Positions 24,733 to 34,616 are shown, counted from the first letter of the stretch. The stretch: DNA of 64,000 nucleotides from Alphaproteobacteria bacterium (GCA_022823305.1 JAJDXK010000023.1:1-64000), one strand, 5' to 3'. Numbers and translations are program-made. Notes: generated by a model from the sequence alone, not told the origin.

Positions 24733-26754
24733 ATGCCAGGCGAGAAGGAAGTCCTCAAGACCACCTGCCCGCGCGACTGCTACGACGCCTGCGGTATCGT
24801 CGCGATCAAGCGGGACGGCCAGGTGACCCGCGTGCTCGGCGACCCGGACCACCCGGTGAGCCGGGGCGCGCTCTGCGGCAAGTGCGCGCTCGCCTACAAC
24901 GGCGTCTTCCGCGACCCCGACGTGAGGCTGCAGACGCCGCTGAAGCGCGCCGGCGCCAAGGGAGAAGGCCGCTTCGAGCCGGTCTCGTGGGAGGACGCCA
25001 TCGGCGCCATCGCCGCGCGCTTCAAGGCGATCGCCGCAGGCCCCGGCGCCGAGGCGATCGTGCACGCGCACTACACCGGCACCTGCTCGCTGATCGCCAA
25101 CAACTTTCCCATGCGCTTCCTCGGCCGCCTCGGCGCGCGCGAGGTGGAGCCCGACACGGTGTGCAACATGGCGGGCCACGTCGCGCTCGACTACGTGATC
25201 GGCACCTCGGTGATCGGCTTCGACCCGCGCACGGCGAAGGATGCCAACAGCATCGTGGTCTGGGGCGCCAACCCCTCCGCCTCGGCGCCGCACCAGCACA
25301 AGCACTGGCTCAAGGAGGCGCCGGGCACGGTGATCGTGGTCGACCCGGTGCGCCATCCCACCGCCGAGCAGGCCGACATCCACCTGCAGCCCTTCCCCGG
25401 CAGCGATGCTGCACTGGCCTTCGCCATGGTCCACGTGCTGGTGCGGGACGGTCTCGTCGACCGCGCCTTCCTCGACGCCCACACCGTGGGCTGGGACGAG
25501 CTGGAACCCGCCATCGCCCCCTGCACGCCTGCCTGGGGCGAGGCCCGCACCGGCGTGCCGGCGGCGGCGATCGAGGAGGCGGCGCGGATCTACGGCGCCG
25601 GCCCTGCGCTGCTCTGGCTCGGCCAGGGGCTGCAGCGCCAGGTGCTGGGCGGCAACGTGATGCGCGCCTGTGCGCTGCTGCCGGCGGTGACCGGGAACTA
25701 CGGCAAGCCCGGCGCCGGCCTGCTCTACCTCAACGGCGGTGGCCGCAAGGGCGTGGACGGCGACTACCTGAGCGGTGCGGGCCTGAGCCAGAGCCCGCCG
25801 AGCTTCAGCCAGATGGAGCTCGCTGCAAGGCTGGAGGACCCGGCGGACATCCAGGCCTTCCTCTGCTGGAACATCAACCCGGCCGCCTCCAGCCCCGAGC
25901 AGGCGCGCTTCCGCCGCGCGCTGATGCGGGACGACCTCTTCACCGTGGTGGTGGACATCTTCCAGACCGACACCGCCGACTACGCCGACTACGTGCTGCC
26001 GGCGGCCTCGTTCCTGGAGTTCGACGACCTCGTCTCGGGCTACTTCAACCTCTCCTTCTCCGCCCAGGCGAAGCTGCAGGAGCCGCTGGGCGAGTCGCTG
26101 CCCAACCAGGAGATCTTCCGCCGCCTCGCCCGCGCCATGGGCTTCGCCGAGCCCGAGCTCTACGAGCCCGACGACGTGATCATCGCGCGCGTCATGAGCC
26201 AGGTGGGCGTGGACGGCAGCTTCGACGAGTTCAGGCAGACCGGCACGGTCTGGCCCTCGGCCCAGCCCGAGATCCAGTTCGAGGACCTCGCCTTCCCGAC
26301 GCCGAGCGGCAAGATCGAGATCGCGTCCGCGCGCGCCGAGGCGGACGGCCACCCGCGCCTGCCGCTGGCCGAGGTCGACCCGAAGCCTTCCGCCGGCAGG
26401 CTGCGCCTGCTCTCGCCCGCCTCGCCCTGGCTGATGAACGATTCCTACGCCAACGACCGGCGTGTCGCCGAGCGCATGGGGAGCGCCACCGTGACGCTGC
26501 ACCCCGAGGACGCCGCCGCGCGCGGCCTCGCGGAAGGGCAGCGGGTGCGGCTCAGCAACGAGACCGGCAGCCTGGAGCTCGACCTCGCCGTCGCCGAGAC
26601 CATCCCGCAGGGGGTGGCGCTCAGCCCCAAGGGCCGCTGGCCGCGCCAGGAGGGCACGCGCGCCAACGTCAACGTGCTGAACCCCGGGCTCAAGTCGGAC
26701 ATGGGCGAGAGCACCTGCGTGCACGGGGTCGAGGTCGAGATCGCCGCGGTCTGA
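24733..26754 (+). CDS. Molybdopterin-dependent oxidoreductase (DMSO reductase family)
   Basis: The 673-residue product begins with a [4Fe-4S] motif, TTCPRDCYDACGIV followed by GALCGKC, and continues with molybdopterin-binding regions. Examples are VVWGANPSASAPHQHKHW, GQGLQRQVLGGN, a mid-protein WNINPAASSPEQ segment and a C-terminal dinucleotide-binding domain LNPGLKSDMGES. No Tat leader is present, so it is probably cytoplasmic. The fold is that of assimilatory or anaerobic-type formate, thiosulfate or biotin-sulfoxide reductases; the substrate cannot be set. Start 24733 follows GGAGG (24722-24726) and fits the family N-terminus. It is divergent from the aryl-CoA ligase and 101 bp upstream of a CmcJ-like gene. 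Confidence 0.9.
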   Translation: MPGEKEVLKTTCPRDCYDACGIVAIKRDGQVTRVLGDPDHPVSRGALCGKCALAYNGVFRDPDVRLQTPLKRAGAKGEGRFEPVSWEDAIGAIAARFKAIAAGPGAEAIVHAHYTGTCSLIANNFPMRFLGRLGAREVEPDTVCNMAGHVALDYVIGTSVIGFDPRTAKDANSIVVWGANPSASAPHQHKHWLKEAPGTVIVVDPVRHPTAEQADIHLQPFPGSDAALAFAMVHVLVRDGLVDRAFLDAHTVGWDELEPAIAPCTPAWGEARTGVPAAAIEEAARIYGAGPALLWLGQGLQRQVLGGNVMRACALLPAVTGNYGKPGAGLLYLNGGGRKGVDGDYLSGAGLSQSPPSFSQMELAARLEDPADIQAFLCWNINPAASSPEQARFRRALMRDDLFTVVVDIFQTDTADYADYVLPAASFLEFDDLVSGYFNLSFSAQAKLQEPLGESLPNQEIFRRLARAMGFAEPELYEPDDVIIARVMSQVGVDGSFDEFRQTGTVWPSAQPEIQFEDLAFPTPSGKIEIASARAEADGHPRLPLAEVDPKPSAGRLRLLSPASPWLMNDSYANDRRVAERMGSATVTLHPEDAAARGLAEGQRVRLSNETGSLELDLAVAETIPQGVALSPKGRWPRQEGTRANVNVLNPGLKSDMGESTCVHGVEVEIAAV

Positions 26755-26855
26755 GGCCGGGAGACGCCGGCGCCGAACGATATCGGTCTTGCCGCAGGCC
26801 AGCTTCGGTCTAAGCTGCGCGCCGAAGCACCCCTACAGCCCGAGAGAGCCACGCC

Positions 26856-27671
26856 ATGCCCGGAGCCGTCCGCGCCTCGATCAACTACATCCTTCCCACG
26901 GACGAGAAGCCGGTCACCTACCTGACCAATCCCGGAGCCAAGCCGGCGCAGCGCAACGCCGAATACCGGGAGGTCGAGGTCACGATCCGCGACGCCCGGC
27001 CGAGGGCGGATGCCCTCGATCTGGAACGCGAGGGCTTCACCTTCAACACCGGGGGAAGCGCGGTCTCGGATTTCTACGACTCGGGCGAGATCGAGGCGGT
27101 CTACAGCCCGGAGGTCGAGCGGCTGGTGAAGCGGGCCAGCGGTGCGGCGGAAGTGCTGGTCTTCGACCACACCATCCGCGTCGCCGACGACACGCTGCGG
27201 AGTGAGCGGAAGGTGCGCGAGCCCGTGCACGTCGCGCACAACGACTACACCCCCCGCTCGGCACCGCAGCGGGTGCGCGACCTGCTGCCGGCGGACCGCG
27301 CCGAGGCGCTGCTCAGGCACCGCTTCGCGGTGGTGCAGATCTGGCGGCCGATCACGGGCCCGGTGCAGGACATGCCGCTCGCGATCTGCGATGCCCAGAG
27401 CATCGACGAGCGGGACTTCGTGCTGACCGATCTGGTCTACACCCACCGCGTCGGCGAGGTGATGCAGCTCAGCCACAGTCCCGATCACCGCTGGTTCTAC
27501 TTTCCCGAGATGGCCCCCGGCGAGGCATTGATCTTCAAGACCTACGATTCGCTCGCCGACGGACGGGCGCGGTTTACCGCCCACACCGCCTTCGCCGACC
27601 CCGACGCGCCGGCGGACGCGCGTCCGCGCCAGAGCATCGAATCCCGCACCCTCGCCTTCTTCGCGCCCTGA
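26856..27671 (+). CDS. CmcJ/NvfI-type hydroxylase/methyltransferase-like protein
   Basis: The 271-residue protein resembles the CmcJ/NvfI/AsaB group, a set of small proteins related to gibberellin desaturases and putative Fe(II)/2-oxoglutarate-type enzymes in secondary metabolism. Segments supporting this are INYILPTDEKPVTY at the N-terminus, VFDHTIR near residue 107, VHVAHNDYTPRSAP near 129, VVQIWRPITGPVQDMPLAICDA, and SPDHRWFYFPEMAPGEALIFKTYD. The histidines in these motifs could bind metal. The reaction and substrate are unknown. It sits between the molybdoprotein gene and xseA (18-bp gap to xseA), on the same strand. Confidence 0.82.
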   Translation: MPGAVRASINYILPTDEKPVTYLTNPGAKPAQRNAEYREVEVTIRDARPRADALDLEREGFTFNTGGSAVSDFYDSGEIEAVYSPEVERLVKRASGAAEVLVFDHTIRVADDTLRSERKVREPVHVAHNDYTPRSAPQRVRDLLPADRAEALLRHRFAVVQIWRPITGPVQDMPLAICDAQSIDERDFVLTDLVYTHRVGEVMQLSHSPDHRWFYFPEMAPGEALIFKTYDSLADGRARFTAHTAFADPDAPADARPRQSIESRTLAFFAP

Positions 27672-27688
27672 GAAAGCCAGGCTAGAGG

Positions 27689-29173
27689 ATGGCGACGGCC
27701 GAGGGCAGCGCCGCAGACGGCGGCAACCGGCCGGTCTTCACGGTCGGCGAGCTCTCGCAGGCGCTCAAGCGCGTGGTCGAGGGCGAGTTCGCCTGGGTCA
27801 GCGTGCGCGGCGAGGTCTCGGGCTTCAAGCGCGCGGCCTCCGGCCACCTCTACTTCTCGCTCAAGGACGCGGACGCGGTGCTGGACGCGGTGTGCTGGCG
27901 TGGTGCCGCTGGCCGCCTCGGCACCCTGCCCGAGGACGGGCTCGAGGTCGTCGCCACCGGCAAGATAAGCACCTACCCGGGGCGCTCGCGCTACCAGATC
28001 GTGGTGGAGCGGCTGGAGCTTTCCGGCGCCGGCGCCCTGCTCGCGCTGCTGGAGAAGCGCAAGAGGGAGCTCGCCGCCGAGGGCCTGTTCGAGGAGGCGC
28101 GCAGGCAGGCGCTGCCCTACCTGCCGGAGACCATCGGCGTCGTCACCTCGCCCACGGGCGCGGTGATCCGCGACATCCTGCACCGGATCGAGGACCGCTT
28201 CCCCCGCCGCGTGCTGGTCTGGCCGGTCACGGTGCAGGGCGCAGGTGCGGCGGACGAGGTCGCCGCCGCCATCGCGGGCTTCAACCGCCTCGAAGCGGGC
28301 GGGCCGGTGCCGCGGCCCGACGTGCTGATCGTCGCCCGCGGGGGCGGAAGCCTGGAGGACCTCTGGGCCTTCAACGAAGAGGCCGTGGTGCGTGCCGCGG
28401 CGGCCAGCGCGATCCCGCTGATCTCGGCGGTCGGCCACGAGACCGACGTGACCCTGATCGACCTCGCCGCCGACCGCCGCGCGCCGACGCCCACCGCGGC
28501 GGCCGAGATGGCGGTACCGGTGCGCGCGGACCTGCTGGAGCGCACGGGCACCCTCAAGCATCGCCTCGGCGCGTCGTTCCGCCGCCTCCTCGCCGAGCGC
28601 CGCGCGCGCGTCGAGGGGCTCGGGCGCGGCCTGCCGGCAGCGCGCGACCGTCTCACGGCCGCAGGCCAGCGCCTCGACGACTGGTCGGAGCGGCTCGGGC
28701 GCGGGGTGCGCGGCCGGCTCGCGACGCAGCGGCAGGCCGTGGAGCGGCTCAGGCCGCTGAAGCCCCGCCAGCTCCTCGCGCTCAAGCGCCAGCAACTCGG
28801 CCACGCCGCGGAGCGCCTGTCGGCGGAACGGCTTGCGGAGCGCATCGGCGATGCCCACGAACTGACCAATTTGCTGTCCCGCCGGCTGGGCCACGCCACC
28901 CGGGCCACACTCGGCGCGCGGCGGGCGCGGGTCGAGACCGCAGGCCGCCTGCTGGAGGGCTACTCCTACCGGGGCGTGCTGGCGCGGGGCTATGCAGTGG
29001 TGCGGGACGAGCGCGAGTGGCCGGTCACCCGCGCCGTAGCGGTGAAATCGGGCGCCGCGCTCAGCCTCGAGTTCCACGACGGCCGTGCCGCCGCCCTCGC
29101 CACCGGCCGCACCAAGCGCCGCAAGCGGGAGCCGGAGAGCGACGACGACGGCGGCCAGACGTCCTTGCTGTAG
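27689..29173 (+). CDS. xseA: Exodeoxyribonuclease VII large subunit
   Basis: The 494-residue protein has an N-terminal OB-fold (FAWVSVRGEVSGFKRAASGH, residues about 30-49), followed by the catalytic core with VVTSPTGAVIRDILH and the invariant LIVARGGGSLEDLWAFNEE near residue 213. A long helical region, rich in Arg and Leu, and a C-terminal segment with SYRGVLARGYAVVRD complete the fold. With the small subunit XseB it degrades single-stranded DNA processively in both directions. xseB is not adjacent, as is common in alphaproteobacteria. The gene is convergent with tldD across a region containing palindromic hairpins. Confidence 0.96.
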   Translation: MATAEGSAADGGNRPVFTVGELSQALKRVVEGEFAWVSVRGEVSGFKRAASGHLYFSLKDADAVLDAVCWRGAAGRLGTLPEDGLEVVATGKISTYPGRSRYQIVVERLELSGAGALLALLEKRKRELAAEGLFEEARRQALPYLPETIGVVTSPTGAVIRDILHRIEDRFPRRVLVWPVTVQGAGAADEVAAAIAGFNRLEAGGPVPRPDVLIVARGGGSLEDLWAFNEEAVVRAAAASAIPLISAVGHETDVTLIDLAADRRAPTPTAAAEMAVPVRADLLERTGTLKHRLGASFRRLLAERRARVEGLGRGLPAARDRLTAAGQRLDDWSERLGRGVRGRLATQRQAVERLRPLKPRQLLALKRQQLGHAAERLSAERLAERIGDAHELTNLLSRRLGHATRATLGARRARVETAGRLLEGYSYRGVLARGYAVVRDEREWPVTRAVAVKSGAALSLEFHDGRAAALATGRTKRRKREPESDDDGGQTSLL

Positions 29174-29199
29174 ACAGAACCGCCCCCACCTCTCCCCAA

Positions 29200-29227
29200 C
29201 CCTCTCCGCTCCCAAGGGCGGAGAGGG
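29200..29227. repeat. Palindromic REP-like hairpin between xseA and tldD
   Basis: A perfect 10-bp stem CCCTCTCCGC (29200-29209) and GCGGAGAGGG (29218-29227) encloses an 8-nt loop, flanked by further CTCCCC / GGGAGAG runs. This is the style of the dispersed CCCTCTCC...GGAGAGGG palindromic repeats found in many proteobacterial genomes. A second stem, CCGGCGCG-ac-CGCGCCGG, lies at 29283-29300. Together they may also end transcription of the two converging genes. Confidence 0.55.
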
Positions 29228-29364
29228 AGAGCAGGGCAATCACGGGATGTGGAAGCTGAGCGGGACCGGGCCGCAGGCCCGGCCGGCGCGACCGCGCCGG
29301 CGCGCCGAAGGCGCGAAAGCCAAGAGAGCGAAGCGAGCGCCCGGCGCTTGAGGGATATGATGAA

Positions 29365-30798
29365 TCAGGCGTCGGTGCCGCCGACGGTGATGGGGTCGAC
29401 CAGCAGCGTCGGCAGGCCGACGCCGACCGGCACGCCCTGGCCGTTCTTGCCGCAGGTGCCGATGCCGGTATCCAGCGCGAAGTCGTTGCCGATGGCGGCG
29501 ACCCGGGTCAGCACGTCGGGGCCGTTGCCGATCAGGCTGGCACCCTTGAGCGGCGCGGTCGTCCTGCCGTCCTCGATCAGGTAGGCCTCGGCGGCGGAGA
29601 AGACGAACTTGCCCGAGGTGATGTCCACCTGGCCGCCGCTGAAGTTCTTGGCGTAGATGCCCTTCCTGACCCGGCCGATGATCTCTTCGGGCTCGTCCGC
29701 GCCGTCGAGCATGAAGGTGTTGGTCATGCGCGGCATCGGCGAATGGGCATAGCTCTCCCTGCGGCCGTTGCCGGTCGGCTCCATGCCCATCAGGCGCGCG
29801 TTCATGCGGTCCTGCAGGTAGCCGCGCAGGATGCCGTCCTCGATCAGCACGGTGCGGCCGGTGGGCGTGCCCTCGTCGTCGACCGTGAGCGAGCCGCGCC
29901 GGTCGTCGATGGTGCCGTCGTCGACCACGGTGACGCCGGGCGAGGCCACCCGCTCGCCGAGGAGGCCCGAGAAGGCGCTGGTCTGCTTGCGGTTGAAGTC
30001 GCCCTCCAGCCCGTGGCCGATCGCCTCGTGCAGCAGGATGCCGGGCCAGCCGGGGCCCAGCACCACCGGCATCTCGCCGGCGGGAGTCGCGACGGACTCG
30101 AGGTTGACCACCGCCTGGCGCAGCGCCTCGTCCACCTGCGCCTGCCAGCGCGCCGGCGCGAGGAATTCGTCGTAGACGGCGCGCCCGCCGACGCCCTGGG
30201 AGCCGGTCTCCTGGCGCTCGCCCTGGCCCACCATGACGGCAACGTTGAGGCGCACCAGCGGGCGCACGTCCGAGGCCCGGCTGCCGTCGGCGCGGATGAC
30301 CTCCACGACCTGCCACTCGCCGAGCAGCGAGGCCATCACCTGGCGCACCCGGGGCTCCTTCGCCCGCGCGTAGGCGTCGATCTCCGCCAGCAGCGCGACC
30401 TTGTCGTCGAAGGGCGTGCCGTCGAGCGGATTATCCTCGATATAGAGCGCGCGGTTGGTCTGCGACGGCGGCTCGGCCATGGTGCCGCCGTGGCCGCTGC
30501 GCACCGCCTGGACGGTGCCTGCGGCCCGCCTCAGCGTGTCCTCGGCGAGCTCGCCGGCATGGGCGTAGGCCGTGGTCTCGCCGGCGACGGCGCGCAGCCC
30601 GAAGCCCTGGCCTGTGTTGAAGCTCGCGCTCTTGAGGCGGCCGTCGTCGAAGGAGAAGCTCTCGCTCTGGCGGTATTCGAGGAAGAGCTCGCCGTCGTCG
30701 GCGCCTGCGAGGGCGTCGCCGACGAGCCGCTCGGTGCGCGCGCGCTCGAGGCCCGCACGCGTGAAGAAGATCTCGTCGCTGACGCTGTCGCGGCTCAT
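29365..30798 (-). CDS. tldD: TldD metalloprotease subunit
   Basis: The 477-residue product matches TldD over its full length, including the zinc motif LLHEAIGHGLEGDF (HExxxH) near residue 260, SYAHSPMPRMTNTFM, DITSGKFVFSAAEAYLIEDG and a C-terminal GIGTCGKNGQGVPV. With TldE (PmbA) it forms a heterodimeric protease that trims peptides and finishes maturation of small modified peptides. The pmbA gene is not in the window. Start 30798 has a GGAAGAGG binding site. Longer frames further upstream run through the cox leader and are not coding. Confidence 0.95.
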   Translation of the reverse strand: MSRDSVSDEIFFTRAGLERARTERLVGDALAGADDGELFLEYRQSESFSFDDGRLKSASFNTGQGFGLRAVAGETTAYAHAGELAEDTLRRAAGTVQAVRSGHGGTMAEPPSQTNRALYIEDNPLDGTPFDDKVALLAEIDAYARAKEPRVRQVMASLLGEWQVVEVIRADGSRASDVRPLVRLNVAVMVGQGERQETGSQGVGGRAVYDEFLAPARWQAQVDEALRQAVVNLESVATPAGEMPVVLGPGWPGILLHEAIGHGLEGDFNRKQTSAFSGLLGERVASPGVTVVDDGTIDDRRGSLTVDDEGTPTGRTVLIEDGILRGYLQDRMNARLMGMEPTGNGRRESYAHSPMPRMTNTFMLDGADEPEEIIGRVRKGIYAKNFSGGQVDITSGKFVFSAAEAYLIEDGRTTAPLKGASLIGNGPDVLTRVAAIGNDFALDTGIGTCGKNGQGVPVGVGLPTLLVDPITVGGTDA

Positions 30799-30940
30799 CG
30801 GCCTCTTCCTCCATGTGCCGCGCACGCCCGTGCGCGGGCCTGAATGCCCCAAGACTCGGCGAGGATGCCGCCCGCCGTCAATGAGGGGCTTCAAAAAGCG
30901 CAGGCTGCGTGGTAGGACGCTGGCGTTTCGTGTGCAGCCG

Positions 30941-30964
30941 GCGGGGCGCCGACGGTCGCCCCGC
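30941..30964. other. GC-rich hairpin in the leader of the cytochrome oxidase operon
   Basis: GCGGGGCG (30941-30948) and CGCCCCGC (30957-30964) form a perfect 8-bp stem around an 8-nt loop, about 117 bp upstream of coxB. It lies between divergent tldD and coxB. It could be a regulator site or an mRNA leader hairpin; nothing more can be said from sequence. Confidence 0.35.
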
Positions 30965-31080
30965 TGCGTCTCGTTATGTAGGGTCCGGACCGGCCGAGGT
31001 CCAGGCCTGCGGCGCGCAGGCGCGGCGCCTTCGGGGGCGGGCGGCCGGGCGACTTCCGTCGAGCGAGTGGAGGGGTGGTA

Positions 31081-31932
31081 GTGAGGCATCTCGCGAAACT
31101 GGGCGCGGCCGCCGCCGGCGTCATCGGCGCTCTCGGCGCCGTCGGAGCGGCCGTGGCGCAGCAGCCAGCCGACTGGGAGGTCGACTTCCAGACCGCCCTC
31201 TCGCCCTCCATGGAGCGCATCGTCGATTTCAACCTCATGGTCACGATCATCATCGTGATCATCTCGGCCTTCGTGCTGGGCCTGATGGCGTGGATCGTGG
31301 TCCGCTACAACAAGAAGCGGAACCCGACGCCGACCAGGACCACCCACAACACCATGCTCGAGGTGGTGTGGACCGTGGTGCCGGTGATCATCCTGCTGAT
31401 CATCGCGGTGCCCTCGTTCCGGCTCCTCTACTACACCGACCGGGTCGAGGAGGCCGACATGACGCTCAAGGCAATCGGCCACCAGTGGTACTGGTCCTAC
31501 GAGTACCCCGACCACGGCGACTTCACCTTCGACGCGCTCATGCTGGAGGACGACGAGCTGGAGGAGGGGCAGCCCCGGCTGCTGGCGACCGACGAGGCGG
31601 TGGTGCTGCCGGTGGGCGCCAAGATCAGGCTGCTGACAACGGCCGATGACGTGATCCACTCGTGGGCGGTGCCGGCGCTCGGCGTCAAGATGGATTCCGT
31701 GCCCGGCCGGGTCAACGAGACCTGGTTCCAGATCAACCGCGAGGGCATGTACTACGGTCAGTGCTCGGAACTCTGCGGCACACTGCACGGCTTCATGCCG
31801 ATCATGATCGAGGCGGTGTCGCAGGAGGACTTCGACGCCTGGGTGGAATACGCGCGAGAAGAATTCGCTGCGGCGGACGATAGCCCGACCGAGCTTGCGG
31901 CGCTCGACGCCGGCGCGCCCGCGGCGCGCTGA
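31081..31932 (+). CDS. coxB: Cytochrome c oxidase subunit II
   Basis: The 283-residue product has a signal peptide (ending AVAQQ), two membrane helices (residues about 45-70 and 95-115) and a periplasmic cupredoxin domain. The CuA ligands are in [15 protein letters not shown] (C-x3-C-x3-H-x2-M), and the electron-entry aromatic motif [11 protein letters not shown] is present. It accepts electrons from cytochrome c. The GTG at 31081 is 7 nt after GGAGG (31069-31073) and is preferred to the GTG at 31075. It is the first gene of the oxidase operon, 14 bp before ctaD. Confidence 0.96.
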   Translation: MRHLAKLGAAAAGVIGALGAVGAAVAQQPADWEVDFQTALSPSMERIVDFNLMVTIIIVIISAFVLGLMAWIVVRYNKKRNPTPTRTTHNTMLEVVWTVVPVIILLIIAVPSFRLLYYTDRVEEADMTLKAIGHQWYWSYEYPDHGDFTFDALMLEDDELEEGQPRLLATDEAVVLPVGAKIRLLTTADDVIHSWAVPALGVKMDSVPGRVNETWFQINREGMYYGQCSELCGTLHGFMPIMIEAVSQEDFDAWVEYAREEFAAADDSPTELAALDAGAPAAR

Positions 31933-31946
31933 GGAAGGAGAGAGGC

Positions 31947-33545
31947 ATGGCGGACCACGCCCACGCCCACGCGGCGCACGACCACATGCCGCGCGGCATC
32001 ACGCGGTGGCTCTACTCCACCAACCACAAAGACATCGGCACGATGTACATCGCCTTCGCGATCGTTTTCGGCATCGTGGGGGCGGTGCTTTCGATCTTCA
32101 TGCGGATCGAGCTGTCCGAGCCCGGCATGCAGATCTTCGCCGATTCGCACACCTTCAACGTCTTCGTCACCGGCCACGGGCTGATCATGGTGTTCTTCAT
32201 GATCATGCCGGCCTTCATCGGCGGCTTCGGCAACTGGTTCGTACCGTTGATGATCGGGGCGCCCGACATGGCCTTCCCGCGCATGAACAACATCAGCTTC
32301 TGGCTGCTGGTGCCCTCCGGCGCGCTGCTGGTGACGTCCATGTTCGTGGACGGAGGGCCCGGGCCGGGCGTGGGCGCAGGCTGGACGGTCTACGCGCCGC
32401 TATCGACCTCGGGCCACGCGGGCCCGGCCATGGACCTCGGCATCTTCGCGCTGCATCTCGCGGGCGCGTCGTCGATCCTCGGCGCCATCAATTTCATCAC
32501 GACCATTCTCAACATGCGCGCGCCGGGCATGACGATGCACAAGCTGCCGCTCTTCGTCTGGTCGGTGCTGGTGACGGCCTTCCTGCTGCTGCTGTCGCTG
32601 CCCGTGCTGGCGGGTGCCATCACGATGCTGCTGACGGACCGCAACTTCGGCACTGCCTTCTTCGACGCGGCCGGCGGCGGAGACCCGATCCTCTACCAGC
32701 ATCTCTTCTGGTTCTTCGGCCACCCCGAGGTCTACATCCTGATCCTGCCGGCCTTCGGCATCGTCAGCCACATCGTGTCGACCTTCTCCAACAAGCCGGT
32801 GTTCGGCTACCTCGGCATGGCCTACGCCATGGTGGCCATCGGCTTCATCGGCTTCGTCGTCTGGGCGCACCACATGTTCACGGTGGGCATGGACGTCGAC
32901 ACGCGGGCCTACTTCGTGGGTGCCACGATGGTGATCGCGGTGCCGACAGGCATCAAGATATTCAGCTGGATCGCCACCATGTGGGGTGGCTCGATCGAGT
33001 TCAAGACGCCGATGCTGTGGGCCTTCGGCTTCATCTTCCTGTTCACCGTGGGCGGCGTGACCGGCGTGGTACTCGCCAACGCGGGCCTCGACAGCGCGCT
33101 GCACGACACCTACTACGTGGTCGCGCACTTCCACTACGTGCTCTCGCTCGGCGCGGTGTTCATGGCCTTCGGCGCCTTCTACTACTGGATCGGCAAGATG
33201 TGCGGCCGCCAGTACCCGGAGACGCTCGGCAAGATCCACTTCTGGATCACCTTCGTCGGCGTGAACCTCACCTTTTTCCCGATGCACTTCTCCGGCGTCT
33301 CGGGCATGCCCCGCCGCATCCCCGACTACCCGGACGCCTACGCCGGCTGGAACATGGTCTCCTCGATCGGCGCCTACATCTCGACGGCCGGGCTGGTGCT
33401 CTTCATCTACATCCTCGTCTACACGCTCTTCTGGGGTAAGAAGTGCCCCGCCAACCCGTGGGGCGAGGGCGCGCGCACGCTGGAGTGGTCGGTGCCCTCG
33501 CCGGCGCCCTTCCACACCCACGAGGAGCTGCCCCGGGTCCGCTAG
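31947..33545 (+). CDS. ctaD: Cytochrome c oxidase subunit I (aa3-type)
   Basis: The 532-residue, 12-helix subunit carries heme a and the heme a3/CuB centre. Typical segments are [15 protein letters not shown] at the N-terminus, the low-spin heme histidine in [33 protein letters not shown] with the cross-linked His/Tyr and K-channel region, [18 protein letters not shown] with the CuB histidines, and [17 protein letters not shown] with the a3 ligand. It reduces O2 to water and pumps protons in the inner membrane. The D-channel region GFGNWFVP is present, supporting an A-type oxidase. It follows coxB directly. Confidence 0.97.
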   Translation: MADHAHAHAAHDHMPRGITRWLYSTNHKDIGTMYIAFAIVFGIVGAVLSIFMRIELSEPGMQIFADSHTFNVFVTGHGLIMVFFMIMPAFIGGFGNWFVPLMIGAPDMAFPRMNNISFWLLVPSGALLVTSMFVDGGPGPGVGAGWTVYAPLSTSGHAGPAMDLGIFALHLAGASSILGAINFITTILNMRAPGMTMHKLPLFVWSVLVTAFLLLLSLPVLAGAITMLLTDRNFGTAFFDAAGGGDPILYQHLFWFFGHPEVYILILPAFGIVSHIVSTFSNKPVFGYLGMAYAMVAIGFIGFVVWAHHMFTVGMDVDTRAYFVGATMVIAVPTGIKIFSWIATMWGGSIEFKTPMLWAFGFIFLFTVGGVTGVVLANAGLDSALHDTYYVVAHFHYVLSLGAVFMAFGAFYYWIGKMCGRQYPETLGKIHFWITFVGVNLTFFPMHFSGVSGMPRRIPDYPDAYAGWNMVSSIGAYISTAGLVLFIYILVYTLFWGKKCPANPWGEGARTLEWSVPSPAPFHTHEELPRVR

Positions 33546-33566
33546 GCCGGACCGGGGGCGAGCGCC

Positions 33567-34484
33567 ATGAGCGAGCCGGCGGCACGGGTGGCGGTTGCGG
33601 AGAGCGCGGCGCCGGTCGCGCTTGAGGACGCGCTGGCGCTGCTCAAGCCGCGGGTGATGTCGCTGGTGGTCTTCACCGGCGCGGTGGGCCTCGTCATCGC
33701 GCCCGGCGCCATCCATCCCGTGCTCGCGGCGGTGGCGGTGCTCTGCATCGCCGTCGGCGCCGGCGGCTCTGCGGCGATCAACATGTGGTACGACCGCGAC
33801 ATCGACGCGGTGATGCAGCGCACCCGCGCGCGCCCGGTACCGGCGGGGCGAGTCGATTCCGGCGCCGCGCTCGGTCTCGGCATCGTGCTCTCGGCGGGAT
33901 CCACGGCCCTGATGGGGCTCGCGGTCAACTGGGTCGCGGCCGGCCTGCTCGCCTTCACGATCTTCTTCTATGTCGTGATCTACACGATGTGGCTGAAGCG
34001 GCGCACGCCGCAGAACATCGTGATCGGGGGCGCCGCCGGCGCCTTCCCGCCGATGATCGGCTGGGCTGCGGTGACCGGCGGGGTCGACCTCACCTCGCTC
34101 GCGCTCTTCGGCATCATCTTCCTGTGGACGCCGCCGCACTTCTGGGCGCTGGCGCTGGTCCGCGCGGACGACTACGAGGCAGCAAAGGTGCCGATGCTGC
34201 CGGTGGTCGCGGGCGACGCCCGCACGCGGCGCTGGATCGTGGCCTACACGCTGCTGCTCGTGCCCGTCAGCCTCGCGCCCTGCGTCACCGGCGACGTCGG
34301 CGCGGTCTACGCCATCGGCGCGCTGGCGGCGGGGCTGATGCTCGCGGCCGCGGCCTTCCGCGTCCTCGTCGACCGCAGCCACCGCGCCGCCAAGCGTCTC
34401 TTCGGCACGTCGATCCTCTATCTCTTCGCGCTCTTCGCGCTCCTGCTCGCTGACCACGCCTGGCCGGTTCCGGTCGCGCCATGA
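33567..34484 (+). CDS. ctaB: Protoheme IX farnesyltransferase
   Basis: The 305-residue integral membrane prenyltransferase converts heme b to heme o by adding farnesyl diphosphate. It has the aspartate-rich motif [15 protein letters not shown] near residue 73 and a [21 protein letters not shown] segment nearby, plus [13 protein letters not shown] and about nine hydrophobic helices. Its place in the operon supplies heme o/a for the oxidase. The stop overlaps the ATG of the small downstream frame (ATGA at 34481-34484), suggesting translational coupling. Confidence 0.96.
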   Translation: MSEPAARVAVAESAAPVALEDALALLKPRVMSLVVFTGAVGLVIAPGAIHPVLAAVAVLCIAVGAGGSAAINMWYDRDIDAVMQRTRARPVPAGRVDSGAALGLGIVLSAGSTALMGLAVNWVAAGLLAFTIFFYVVIYTMWLKRRTPQNIVIGGAAGAFPPMIGWAAVTGGVDLTSLALFGIIFLWTPPHFWALALVRADDYEAAKVPMLPVVAGDARTRRWIVAYTLLLVPVSLAPCVTGDVGAVYAIGALAAGLMLAAAAFRVLVDRSHRAAKRLFGTSILYLFALFALLLADHAWPVPVAP

Positions 34485-34495
34485 GGGGCGGAGTC

Positions 34496-34615
34496 ATGAA
34501 GGACCGGGACACGGAGAGGCGGCGCAGGATGCGCAACTTCGCCCTCGGCGGCGCCCTGCTGGCGCTGGCGATCCTCTTCTACCTCATCACCATCGTCAGG
34601 ATGGGGGGCGAGTAG
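34496..34615 (+). CDS. CoxF-like small membrane protein of the oxidase operon
   Basis: A 39-residue product with a very basic N-terminus (MKDRDTERRRRMR) and one membrane helix (FALGGALLALAILFYLITIV) lies between ctaB and ctaG. Small proteins of this form, sometimes called CoxF, occupy the same place in alphaproteobacterial oxidase operons. The alternative start at 34481 overlaps the ctaB stop and adds five residues. Its stop is 1 bp before the ctaG start. The function in oxidase assembly is inferred from position. Confidence 0.75.
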   Translation: MKDRDTERRRRMRNFALGGALLALAILFYLITIVRMGGE

Positions 34616-34616
34616 G

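Noticed and set aside
22954-26724. Minus-strand open frame of 1256 codons
   Set aside because: Only its 3' part (22954-24537) is the aryl-CoA ligase. The rest is antisense to the molybdopterin oxidoreductase, which has full family motifs, and it is open only because of the high GC content.
32400-34457. Minus-strand open frame of 685 codons
   Set aside because: It is antisense to ctaD and ctaB and is rich in Asp, Glu, Arg and His, a known artefact opposite GC-rich membrane-protein genes.
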